A DNA stretch of 64,000 bases, from the NCBI RefSeq assembly GCF_022539505.1, contig NC_061514.1, positions 247,430,124 to 247,494,123 of the forward strand, read 5' to 3'. Below, in pieces: positions 10,777 to 20,800 of the stretch. Both the position numbers and the translations under genes were made by a program. This stretch comes from Lolium rigidum. Lineage: Eukaryota > Streptophyta > Magnoliopsida > Poales > Poaceae. Each line of letters opens with the position of its first letter. Within the stretch, counting starts at the first letter, position 1. The notes below the pieces were generated by a model that saw only the letters and a list, made by a program, of their open reading frames with translations, was not told the DNA's origin and did not search any database.

Positions 10777-11280
10777 CTACAGCAGCTGGGTCGCACATAT
10801 CTTTGAAGAACCAGTGAACTGGCTCTTTATTCTTTCAAGATAATTCCCTAAGGAAGCACACTCTGCAATTGAGCCCACAATAGCGGTCTCAATTGTATTC
10901 TTTATAAATGGCACTTGGCCACCTTTTATTCTGCCATGCAGCATCATTATCGTTGTCATTTCTGACTGGATCTTTTGGTCAGACCGGCTGTGGGAACCCA
11001 GTCCATCTCAGCACAAATCGACCTTCTTTCTCCATTCAGTGTAGTTGTCACCTCTGAGGGTTGGAACATCCTTGATGCAGCTCATCAAGTAGTACCCTCC
11101 TTTAAACCACAATGAAATGAGATCATAACAACAATTGCATGCAATAATCCAACGTTGGTCAAAATTAGAACATACAACTGTTTGTGCAATTAAAACTATG
11201 TCACCGTTGGGCAGAAATAGAGGATAAATGCACTTCTTATTGCAACAAATCACGATCATGTCATTAATAATGTTGGTCAA
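10777..11280 (-). pseudogene. Copia gag fragment
   Basis: The N-terminal gag motif (PTLRGDNYTEWRKKVDLC, around 11010-11070) is followed after a frame break by NTIETAIVGSIAECASLGN and the YLERIKSQFTGSSK block, characteristic of plant Copia capsid. The rest of gag, its zinc knuckle and the protease are missing: the sequence passes within a short distance into the GAG-pre-integrase region (about 10450-10620). An internal deletion explains this best. Confidence 0.75.
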
Positions 11281-12731
11281 AAAAATAACACAACCATAAT
11301 TATCACAATAATCACTTTAATCATTTTCTTTAAAATTTTGATTATTATCACTTTGAAACACAATAATCACTATTTGCATCATTAAAATGCATCTTTAACT
11401 ATTTCCAAAGGAAACTTTGAATTCATTAAACTTTAAAACTTTCAGAAGCATCTCTGTTACTTTTTATTTCCTAAAGCAAATATCTCGTTAGTTCAATTTG
11501 CTCACAAAAAATGTTGACAAAAAATGCTTCTTTTACTATTGCAGCGGAAACTTTAACTTTAAACTATTAACTTTTCAACTTTTCAGAGACATTACTGTTA
11601 CTTTTTAATTTCTGAATAAATATTTCGTTGGTCCTATTTATTCAGAAAAAAATAGACAAAATTTGGCCTAAAAAATGACCCTAAAATGCCTAAAATGCGT
11701 CTGTAAATAATAATACACAGAAAAAACTGTAAAAACTGTGCAGCCTAAAAATGCTCCAGCGGCCCACAGCCCAAGCGAGCAGCTTTCTTTGCGCGCCGCT
11801 CGGGCGCGTTGCGTTACGGCCTGCTGGCTCACGCGGCCCGCACGCTGTGCGCGGCACGCGGCAATGCCACGCTCATGACGCTGCCCAGCCAGCGGCCTGC
11901 CGCCGCAGCCCGTCCGCGGCCTGCTATCGCGGCCCGAACACGGCTTGCACGCTGCCTCCACACGGCCCGAGCACGCGTCGCCCACGATGGATCCTGGCCG
12001 TCGGATCCATCCGACGGTCAGCCTTCTGTTTCGGGCCGTATAAAATAGGGCGGCCAACGGCCAAACCCTAACCCTAGACCATTTTCGTTTGCCCTTCACC
12101 CCTTTTTGTAGCTCTCTGTGCCCCCCCCCCCGCGCACGCAGCCAAGCAACGTGCCGGCGATGAGCAGGCGCGCAGCGCCTCCCCTTTCCCTCTTTCTTTC
12201 TCCAGCACCACCTTGGCGGCACAATGCACGCGTTCACTGGCGTTGGGCGGCAGCAACCACCGGTCGGAGGAGGACTGGCGGCGCCCCCTGGCCCTCTTGC
12301 CGACGCGTGCGTGCACCCGAGCGTGGGCGCACCACCGGCAAGCGGCTCAGGTGGCGGCGCCCTTTTCTTGGACGGCGCCTTGATCTCGAGCAGATCTCAA
12401 GCAGCAGCAGCCCAAGGCGGGTCAGCAGCGACGCGGTTCTCTTTGGCGGAGCCCCTGCCTCGAGCAGCAGCAGCCCGAGGCGGGTCAGTGGCGGCGCGGT
12501 TTTCTTTGCCGGCGTGCGCTAGCAGCCGGTGACTGTTGGCGGTGGCGGCGCAGTGGACCCATTTCCCCTGTTCTTTGTTTTCTTGCCGGCGAGCCCAAGG
12601 CCCCGGCCAGTAGGAATCTTTGTTTTCCCTTTTCTTTCGGTAGGGTTTGTTCGCAGGGATGAACTAGGGTTTCTAATTTTGCGTTCTGTTTCTTTTCTAC
12701 CCATAATGGCACTAGATCTACACACCAGAGA
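11281..12731 (-). other. Long untranslated leader of the Copia element with a GC-rich inner part
   Basis: About 1.45 kb lies between the primer binding site and gag. 11281-11700 is AT-rich with two similar sub-blocks (around 11390-11500 and 11540-11650, both with 'cagaagcatctctgttactttttatttc'-like text). 11750-12640 is strongly GC-rich. On the plus strand this part holds a 9-bp inverted repeat CCGTCGGAT/ATCCGACGG (about 11998-12018), GTATAAAATAGGGCG (about 12039) and a CCCTAACCCTAG run, which looks like a plant promoter and leader facing away from the element. No convincing coding frame is present; the open frames there are low-complexity. Confidence 0.6.
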
Positions 12732-12744
12732 GGCTCTGATACCA
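12732..12744 (-). other. Primer binding site of the Copia element
   Basis: The minus strand reads TGGTATCAGAGCC one base after the 5' LTR, complementary to the 3' end of initiator tRNA-Met. Confidence 0.9.
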
Positions 12745-12745
12745 A

Positions 12746-13135
12746 TGTTTACTTCGCTAGATCAACTAGGTGTAAGATCTGTGCCGGGAGAGAAACAGTC
12801 TGAACATTTACCTTCTTCCTGGAGGACGACGAACCCGTCGACGTTGACATGGTGACGGCGGCGACGACGACAGCGTGAGGTCAAACGAGAGGGGTGGCGA
12901 CGGAGCTTCCCGACTGCACTACACTAACCCTAATCGGTGGGTCGTGTGGTGGGGCGAGTGGCAGCTCAGGGCAACCTCGTACCGAGTGCCACTGGCCCCC
13001 ACCACTCTATATAGTGCAGGCGACAGAGGACCACCAACCAGCGAACGGTTGGGCACCCCCGATCAGGGCGCGAACGAGGTCAAGGGGTCGTGCCAGAGCC
13101 GTTGGGCTCTGGTGCGGTGGAGATCAATCCTAACA
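12746..13135 (-). repeat. 5' LTR of the Copia element
   Basis: 390 bp, same termini as the 3' LTR. On the minus strand a CTATATAG box (13017-13024) lies about 110 bases into it. The primer binding site follows one base after the LTR end, and CAACG (13136-13140) flanks it outside. Confidence 0.93.
13017..13024 (-). promoter_or_regulatory. Probable TATA box of the Copia 5' LTR
   Basis: The palindromic CTATATAG lies in the first third of the 5' LTR and is conserved in the 3' LTR (7168-7175). The position suits a U3 promoter that drives minus-strand transcription of the element. Confidence 0.5.
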
Positions 13136-13140
13136 CAACG

Positions 13141-14458
13141 CTGACAAGCTCTTTGTAAGACCATATTGGTGCGTACAGTTCTGCACCTACATCTTAATGC
13201 AACAGCAATTGGTTAGCATTATTTTGATATTTGAGTGATTCCATAAATTTTCTTGATCCATTTTTTCTTCTATCGTTGATGACCATAATTTATTTCGAAA
13301 CAACCTATTCATGGGTCACAATTTGCTCATAGTTTTTCGCAGCAACGCGCGGCGTATCATCTAGTTTAACAACAACAGTGAAAACAAAATGGTTTTGCTT
13401 TTTTATTGGACGTTGTTATTTTTAATGTAGCTTGGATTGCTTGTTTACATATCTAAGTAGTACTAATAATGCAACACTAGTTTATCTTATTTTTTCTAAA
13501 ATATAAATTAAACAAAACGAATGAAGTAATTAGTAAAAATCTCGGTTGCAACCCCAACCCCATGTACACTTGAGAAAATATCATTTGCAAGGGATGATGC
13601 ATCTCATGGTTAGAGCCAATCACGACGTAGTTAATCTAATTGTTTAAGAGTCAACCAAGAATTGAGCTAATGCATTGGGAAGTTAGCAAATCCAATTTTC
13701 TAAATCCTAGTCACTTTTTTGGGGCCATCAGATCACCCATCCAACAGTCCACGTGTCGTCTTCTTCCTCTCATCAACTCTCCACTCCAGTGCTCCCTCAT
13801 CACCCCCTCTTGACCTCCCCATCCCTAGCACCACCACCTGCCTACCAGTGGCGGACCTAGAAAAATATATGAGTGAGGACATTTTCTTTGAGTGGAGGCA
13901 CTTCTTCTATATATTTGCAAGATTTGAGTAATTTCCGTTGAAAATATGTATAAATACAAAGGGATTTCGGCCTAGGCCCCCACTCATATGTACGTAGGAT
14001 CGCCCATGCCTGTCGCCCCCAACCACGGGTTCTGTTATCACACCGCCTCAACACCCTGCCCTAGCTAATTTCCCCACGGTCAATCCATCCACCACTCGGG
14101 CCTTCCCTCTACAGCTGGCAACCAAAGATCCTCTCCGGTGTCGATGTGCCACACAACCCAATCCCCAAGTTTATTCCTCTCCTTCGTTGTTGCCGCCCCT
14201 ACCGCGTCGAGCTCCAACTCCGACACGGTCTACTCTCGCGGTTGTCGTCGCGTCGCAGCCAACTAGGGTGTATCATGTTTTTGAGCATATGAAGTACAAC
14301 TTTAATATTTAATGGAATACAAATTTTACAAACAGTGTTTTGAATATTATGTGGTTATCTTTCCACGCATTAGATTTTTTTTAGTACGCACAAAATATTT
14401 ACATGTGCGACGAGGACATGGATTGAAGGGGTCGTGCCAGTGCAATGCACGTGCATTC
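13141..14458. other. Intergenic stretch, no gene recognised
   Basis: AT-rich with no convincing coding frame. A possible old hAT-like MITE lies at 13846-14012. The end of the stretch (14459-14471) is the left copy of the retroposon target-site duplication. Confidence 0.5.
13846..14012. mobile_element. Possible hAT-like MITE, eroded
   Basis: It starts CAGTGGCGGACCTAG and ends with an imperfect reverse complement (taggatcgcccatgcctg). The inner text 'cctaggcccccactcatatgtacgtagg' is like short hAT-type elements common in grasses. No 8-bp target-site duplication is obvious, so the call is weak. Confidence 0.35.
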
Positions 14459-14471
14459 AGCTAGGTCCTAA

Positions 14472-15565
14472 AAACCCCTCGCGTCGCCTAACCTAGGCAA
14501 CTCGGGGGCGATCTCCGCCGCCGGCCGCCTGCCATCCCCCTCCGCGCCCTCTCCCCCTCGCCGCCGCCGGAAGACCCGCAGGGAAAGGCCCTGGCGGCGA
14601 CGGCGGCGGCGGGGGCTCCGTCCCTCGCGCGGTGGCGACTCCCCCGGTGGCGGCGGCGTGCGCCTCCAGCGACTCCGACATCGAGCTGCCGTGGCTGTGC
14701 GGCAGCGTGGTCGTCTCCACGGTGGTGGATCGGCTTCCTGCATGATGGGATCGCCCTCCTGGCGACGGATCTTCGGACCACCGGTGGTGGGGGGCCCCTA
14801 GGGTCTCGGGAGGCGCTGCCGAGATGGTGGAGGCGGCGTCGCGTCAGAATAAAGGTGCTGGAGCTCGGTCCCCATCTCGGCAAGGCCACGTGTGGCGGCG
14901 CCGGCGAGCCGCCGGCCTGGTTTCCTCTCGGATCGGTGGATCCGGGGAGCGTGGTCTCTCCGGGCGGGGTCGTCCGTCGACTCTGCCGTGGAGCTTTGGG
15001 AGTCGGAGTCGGAGGGCTATTGTTACTGCTGTCTTCCCCTCGGTCGGCCGTGGAGGCGAGGGAGTGGAAGGGGACGGTACAATCGCCTTCCTCGTCAAGG
15101 TTTTTATGGTCTTTTTCTTGAGATGCGACTGTCGCGTCGTGAAGCTTTCTCCGGCCGGCCATGGTGGCGAGGGGAGGAGGTGGCTTGACGTGACGTCGAT
15201 GGTTGGGACCTACTGCTCGGGGTCCGTGGTTTGGAGGTTCTGCTTGGTCTCCACCAGCTCCCGCCCGCCCGATGGTCTGGAAAAGATTATTAGCTCTCAC
15301 CCCTCGGGGTGGGCACTCCTGCGGTGTTCAAAGCCCAATGTGGCGAAAGTGGCGGCGGTGACTCGATGGTGTCTGAAGACGGGTGGCTTCCGGGTTCGGT
15401 CTCTGTACTTGGGTGGTGACGATGAGGACGATGGGCTTGACTGCGATTTGGGAGTACGGTGTGTGGTCTTCTGGGTCCATATTGTATTTTCCTTTTTTTG
15501 TGGAGTCGTTTGTAATCGGTTTCGCCATTGTTGAATTCCATCAGTTGTTATCTCAAAAAAAAAAA
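14472..15565 (+). mobile_element. Poly(A) retroposon, family 2, with target-site duplication
   Basis: It starts AAACCCCTCGCGTCGCC, is very GC-rich for about 700 bases, becomes mixed, and ends ...GTTATCTC followed by a run of about 12 A. The same 13 bases AGCTAGGTCCTAA flank it at 14459-14471 and 15566-15578. This is diagnostic of insertion by target-primed reverse transcription. It holds a 236-residue open frame on the plus strand (14824-15534) without recognisable domains and long open frames on the other strand, as expected for GC-rich DNA. No reverse transcriptase is present. Its 5' end (AAACCC) and an inner GTCAGAATAA motif resemble family 1, but the 3' parts differ. Confidence 0.75.
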
Positions 15566-15578
15566 AGCTAGGTCCTAA

Positions 15579-16212
15579 TTGATTTTGAATTGAATGGGGT
15601 AATAACCTGCTGGCATAGTTGGTTTCAAGTGGAAAAGAGAGATCAAGCATAAGATTGGAGGCTCGTTGATCGTCATTACCTCTACCCACACCAGCACCTC
15701 CTCTCCCCTACCTCGCCCTAACGGGACTTTGTTGATTATTCCCAGAAGGAAGAAAACAAGATTTGTTGATCAAACTAAAGCATTACTCGAAATTTCAGTG
15801 TAGATTATTTGTTAAATGTCCATCAAATCAGAGCATTACATGAGTAATTGTTTGCTTGTTTCCACCGGCCTGTACGATTCTTTGAGAATTCAGGAGTACT
15901 AAGTTAGATCATGTATTCTATTCTTTCAATAGTTTGCCACGGTTTCTGTCAAGAAATTTGCGAAAATGAGAAGGCAAGATTGCAAAGATAAATAGATACT
16001 CTGGATTATACATTTCGCATCTCTAAAGTGGAATCTTGTGTATCTCGCGACGAGGAATTGAGTACAACAGACACATCATTTTTGTGCTATGAGGAGAAAT
16101 TATAACAGACACAGGCCAACAAGAGAAGAAGAGAGGAGAAAAAGAGGCAAAGAAGAATTATATATAAGAGCGGGAGCGGGAGCGGCAGCTCAGGTCAGGT
16201 TGCGAGGAGGAA
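15579..16212. other. Intergenic stretch and 3' flank of the ATP synthase gamma gene
   Basis: No coding signal. The part nearest 16212 is the 3' untranslated region of the minus-strand gene; AT-rich text at 16150-16170 could carry its polyadenylation signals. Nothing else recognised. Confidence 0.5.
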
Positions 16213-17298
16213 TCAGCCGGCGAGGGCGTCGGCGCCAGCAACGATCTCGAGAATCTCTCCGGTGATCTTGGCTTGGCGCCTGCGGTTGTAGACCATAGAA
16301 AGATTTTTCCGGAGATCTATGGCGTTGTCAGTGGCGCTGCTCATGGCGCTCATCCTTGCGGCAAGCTCGCTGGCGAGCGACTCCTGGAGTGCACGCAGGA
16401 TCTGGCTGTTGAGGTAGAGCGGGAGGAGTGCGTCGAGGATCTGTACTGGGTCCTGCTCGAACTGGACGACGGAGGAGAAGGGCTGCGTCTCGATCTTGAT
16501 CTTCTCGCGCTCGACGGTGAGCTTGCCTTCCTTGGTGGTGAGCTTGAAGAGCTCGTCCTCGGTGGCGTCGACGCAGATGCCGTTGACGTCGCAGATCTCG
16601 CCCTTGGGGGACATGGGCAGCAGGGTCTGGATGATGGGGTCGGAGCGGACGAGGGAGACGAACTTGGAGTAGACGAGCTCCACCTTGTCCACCTCCTCGG
16701 CGACGAAGAGGGAGTAGATGAGGTCGCAGATGGCCTGCGAGTCCTTGACGGTGGGGATGCCGGCGAGCTCGAGGAAGCGCTCGGTGGGGATGTAGTCGCG
16801 GCGCTGGAAGTAGGCGTTGCCCTTCTTGCCGACGCTGATGACGGTGTAGTCGACGCCGAGCTGCCTGAGGTCCTCCATGCGGGACTCGGCCTTCTTGAGC
16901 ACGTTGTTGTTGAAGGCGCCGCAGAGGCCGCGCTCGCCGGTGAGGACGACGATGGCGACGCGCTTGACGGAGCGCTGGCGGGTGAGGGGCAGGTCGATGT
17001 CCTCTGTCTGGATCTCCTGGTTCATGTTGTAGAGCACCTCCACCAGGGCCTCGGAGAAGGGGCGGGAGGAGACCACGGCCTCCTGCGCGCGACGCACCTT
17101 GGCGGCGGCCACCAGCTTCATCGCCTCCGTGATCTTCTGCGTGTTGCGGACAGAGTCGATGCGGTTGCGGAGGTCGCGGAGGGAGCACCGCACCACCAGG
17201 CTGCTGCTGCTGCTGCCGCCGGTCGAGGCGCGGCGGCGGGTGGAAGAGCTGGCGAGCGCGGAGGAGGACCACGCGGTGGAGAGGTGGGAGCACGACAT
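16213..17298 (-). CDS. ATPC1: Chloroplast ATP synthase gamma subunit, intronless
   Basis: 361 residues. It forms the rotating central stalk of CF1, coupling proton flow through CFo to ATP synthesis at the thylakoid membrane. Residues 1-38 are a Ser/Arg-rich transit peptide; the mature part probably starts near VRC/SLRDLRNRI. The family core follows: TQKITEAMKLVAAAKVRRAQ (N-terminal helix), VLTGERGLCGAFNNNVLKKA (about 118-137) and the C-terminal helix RMSAMSSATDNAIDLRKNL. The plastid-specific insertion has the redox pair in EICDVNGICVD (Cys236 and Cys242), which thioredoxin reduces in light to activate the enzyme. This pair separates it from bacterial and mitochondrial gamma. Length and single exon match plant ATPC1. 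A long antisense open frame is only a GC-rich shadow. Confidence 0.97.
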   Translation of the reverse strand: MSCSHLSTAWSSSALASSSTRRRASTGGSSSSSLVVRCSLRDLRNRIDSVRNTQKITEAMKLVAAAKVRRAQEAVVSSRPFSEALVEVLYNMNQEIQTEDIDLPLTRQRSVKRVAIVVLTGERGLCGAFNNNVLKKAESRMEDLRQLGVDYTVISVGKKGNAYFQRRDYIPTERFLELAGIPTVKDSQAICDLIYSLFVAEEVDKVELVYSKFVSLVRSDPIIQTLLPMSPKGEICDVNGICVDATEDELFKLTTKEGKLTVEREKIKIETQPFSSVVQFEQDPVQILDALLPLYLNSQILRALQESLASELAARMSAMSSATDNAIDLRKNLSMVYNRRRQAKITGEILEIVAGADALAG

Positions 17299-17803
17299 GG
17301 CTGGCTGGCGCCTGGGGCGTCACCGGCGGCCGCAGAGGCGGAGGCGGAGTGGAACGGAGTGGAGGGAGGGAAAGATTTTGGATTGGGTTTGGGTGGAGAA
17401 GTGAGCAGGTGGGGTTTTCAAGCCGGGCTGAGTGGTCGAGCGGAGATTGCCACGGATTATGTGGCGCGCCCTGGCCGTCTGCCTAGCCGAGCCATTTTCC
17501 ATTTCTCGCTTCTTATTTCTCGTCTTGCCAGAATAATACACCACTTAAAGCAACAAGAATAAAAACTTCTCTTTGCGAGAGGACATGAATGGATACTGGA
17601 ATTGTACTGAGGATATACTACAGTAGATGTTACTTAGTCCAAGTGAATCCAAATAACTTTGTGTCAAATTGATACAAAATTCTTCGAAACAAGCCAGGTG
17701 CCACATACCGAAAGAATCCAGTGATACAAACATGGGCTTGATAAAATGCCAGCCCCTCTTCAAGTCCTAAAGGGAGCACTGACAGCCTCTCCTAAAGTTC
17801 TAA

Positions 17804-20800
17804 TCACTCAGCAGGCTGAGGTTCTTGGTTCGGTTGTTTGTAGACACTGAAGTCGCCAAAATCTCTTCTTCCACTGCACAGAAGATGCTCGGTAAATATC
17901 CGAGTTTCTAAAGATAAATAAATTTGGAGAGCATCAGGATTTGCAGAGACACATAAACTTCTAAGGCCACTGGCAGCAGATAGCTACAGCGACCATTCCA
18001 AGCACACGAAATTTGAGCTATCGCGCAATTAACCGATCAAGCAGCAAGGGTGATCTTTTACCTGTGATTTATATTCCAGCCAGAAGGTAAATAACGGGGG
18101 TGGACAGCTTCTACGAAAACATGCCTCCATCTTTGGCAAAACTGGTTAACAGCCTCCTCCCCACCTTTGGCCAGCAAAAGCTCCACAACTTGTTTACCGT
18201 GATGCCCATGTCCCAGCAGCGATATCTTCTTCTCAGCATGCTTGGAAATAGAACTGTCGGTGCTCGTAGAATCCTCATCCAGATGATCATTTACATGAGT
18301 CCCATTTCTTGATAGCTGCAAGTCATCTGTCCCAAGCGTTTCCATCTTAGAATCAGAAGTGGAATCATCCATACCGACTAACAAACTTGCGCTTCCTTGG
18401 CTGACACTTGAATCTTCCTCCTGACCATCATACCCAATTCCATCAGTACCTTGTTGACCATCATCTGAATCTTGCTCAGGTAAAGCATGGTTATTTTCCG
18501 AATCATGTCCGATGTCTTCTAAGATGGTCTTGTTGTTGGTCTTCCTAATAATGTTTTGAGTCTGAGCTCTAAAAGATTGAGGATACCCTTTTTTCTTTTC
18601 AAGCCGCCTTAGCTCATGGGGGCTCATACCAACAAGTAATGCCCTCTCCAGGTCTTCAGGAGTCACGTCCCTACCACCATAGTATGACTTTACAATCTGC
18701 AACGAAATGAATGGATCGGTGAAACAGATCTATTGCTAAGAACAGATAAGTGTTTAATCGGGAAAGAATATTCGCAGGAAACTGTAAGTGGTGCATACAG
18801 ACGAAACCACAAACAGTAGAAGGATGTTATTACCTGCATTAGCTCTTCACGTCTCTTCAAAGGCATATTAGACCCATGCCGCAGAAGGGCCATTGCAGCA
18901 GTCCTAAGCAGCAAAGGAGATACGCCTGTTCCATTCAATTTATCTTCAGACAATGATGCATCGGTTATTAGACTTGTATCACCCGAGTTCACTATCTTTT
19001 GCACAAAAAGGGGTATCCCAAATTCCTGTGCTAGTCGCCTCTTGTACTTCTCAGCAGCTGAATGAGCGATTTCATGGCAATCCACACATAGAAGTACAAT
19101 ATCATGTGAACGATGGCTCTTCAGATGCTCTGGAAAATGCATCCTGTAGCAAGATGGTATTATTCTATATCTGATATAGTGGCTCTTTTCTCCACATCCA
19201 ACACAAATATTTTTCTTGCTCTGGATATAGAATTCATTATCTTCATCCTCTGGGCGGCCCTTAGGTTCAAACAAAAGCATGATCCCTGGAGGATTATCTT
19301 CTACTAACTTTGCCAAATCCCGTTGAACATACCTAGGAAATAAGAATCAATCAGTTTGACAAATTAATGATGATGTTTGTGTTACATATTTATAACCACT
19401 TATAACATCTAGGATACAAACCATTCCAACTTTTTGCGGTCACAGTAGCAAAGTAGTCTTCCGTCACTAGCATAGATCCTGCAGTTGTGATAAACTGGTG
19501 ACTTACATGAAAACTTCTTAATGAATGATTCCCGGGAAGCCTTTTGTTTATGTGGTGCTCTCAACAACTTTTCTCCACTTGATGCAAAAGCAAATATATT
19601 TGTTTGCTTCAAACTTAGCTGTGATACAAGGTTATAATTATAGACAGATAGTCGACATAATCCACTTGGGTCTTTATACTTTCCAAGCAAACTTGTAAAC
19701 AAGTTATCCATGCTCACTGTGGTGTCCTCAATCAAATAGCAGAGTTCTTCAATGTGAGCACCAACAATAGGAGATGGCGACGTCAAGGAAGGATTCACAG
19801 TTGAAGCACTTAGCTCAGTTTCTGCTATGACAGCACAGATCTCCGTTGGACCTTTTGGAACACTAACAGCAAGGGCAGCTATAGCTTGGTCTGACAGGAT
19901 ATACCGTAAACTTTCATCATGCATGCGAGCCTGGAGTGGGGTCCCAAAAACATTTGAAGAGATCAGATAATGCAGATTGCAGTGCTATTAAGATAGTATA
20001 TGTTAACTTTTTTGCCGCCACAACGATCCCTCAGGTTTGTTGACTTAGAATCGAACGCAGTTGTGGTTATCTACTCCTAAAGTTTATTGATTTGATTTGG
20101 TATGTTATAAGTTAGTCACTTTCCATACCTTTAGGACAAGATTTTCTTGTATCTAACCCCTCTGTATGAAAGAGGTTAGAATCGTTCGAGCAATCAATGT
20201 ACAAGAGAAGGAAGACCAGTCTCCAACTTGTAACATGCAACTAACAGGTTCGACAACTGAAAGAGCATACTCAAACAGAAATGTGAAACACAATCACAAA
20301 GAGAAATAAGAGTAGTTGGCTTACCATTAAATCCCTCCATGCGCAAAATTTCCGAACAAGATCCTACAAAAGATTTAATTGTTTAGATCTTAAAGAAATC
20401 ACTGGCGAGCAGACTGACTAGATGCATGAAAAATAAGCACCTTCACTTCACTAGACTTCTTGGAGTCAAGTCCATGAGTTTGTAAATTTCGTGAGAGAAT
20501 AGAAGCTGCAGAGGAAGTTCCTGGAGGGCATTCAATTTCCTTTGTATATAGTTGCATGCACACCATGTTTGACCGACGGCTAGCCTCCAAGAAAAAATTG
20601 ATTTTGCCATCGGGAGAATCTGAATCATAATTGATATTACAACTGATCAAGTTAACTAAAATGTGCAGAAGGGGATAAAAAATTGAGAAGCATAGTTAAC
20701 TGTTCTGTGATATAATTTAAAAGGCCAATAAGATGTGTTTCATTAGCAGTTGAGCAATAGAACATCATCAGTTCATTAGCACAAAATTTCCTTTTCATGA

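Larger units (their letters stand above)
6907..13135 (-). mobile_element. Complete but defective Ty1/Copia LTR retrotransposon (6.2 kb)
   Basis: Two 390-bp direct repeats (6907-7296 and 12746-13135) begin TGTTAGGATTGATC and end CGAAGTAAACA on the minus strand. The flanks carry the 5-bp target-site duplication CAACG (6902-6906 and 13136-13140). A primer binding site (12732-12744) and a polypurine tract (7297-7310) sit at the inner LTR borders. Internal order on the minus strand is leader, gag, GAG-pre-integrase, integrase, reverse transcriptase, RNase H, as in Copia elements. I count about 18 differences between the two LTRs (4-5 percent). The protease and gag zinc knuckle region is missing, and the integrase region is duplicated and rearranged, so it cannot move by itself. 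Confidence 0.93.

Noticed and set aside
12118..12532. Plus-strand open frames after the promoter-like sequence in the Copia leader as a real gene
   Set aside because: Ala/Pro/Arg-rich low-complexity text with internal repeats and no domain; more likely untranslated GC-rich DNA.
14488..15300. 270-residue open frame on the minus strand of the family 2 retroposon
   Set aside because: Low-complexity Pro/Arg/Ala-rich text, opposite to the poly(A) direction of the element; no recognisable motif.
16273..17562. 429-residue open frame on the plus strand, antisense to the ATP synthase gamma gene
   Set aside because: It is a GC-rich shadow of a well-conserved gene on the other strand; its composition (Leu/Val/Glu/Gly/Asp-rich) is a mirror of the real codons and no domain is visible.
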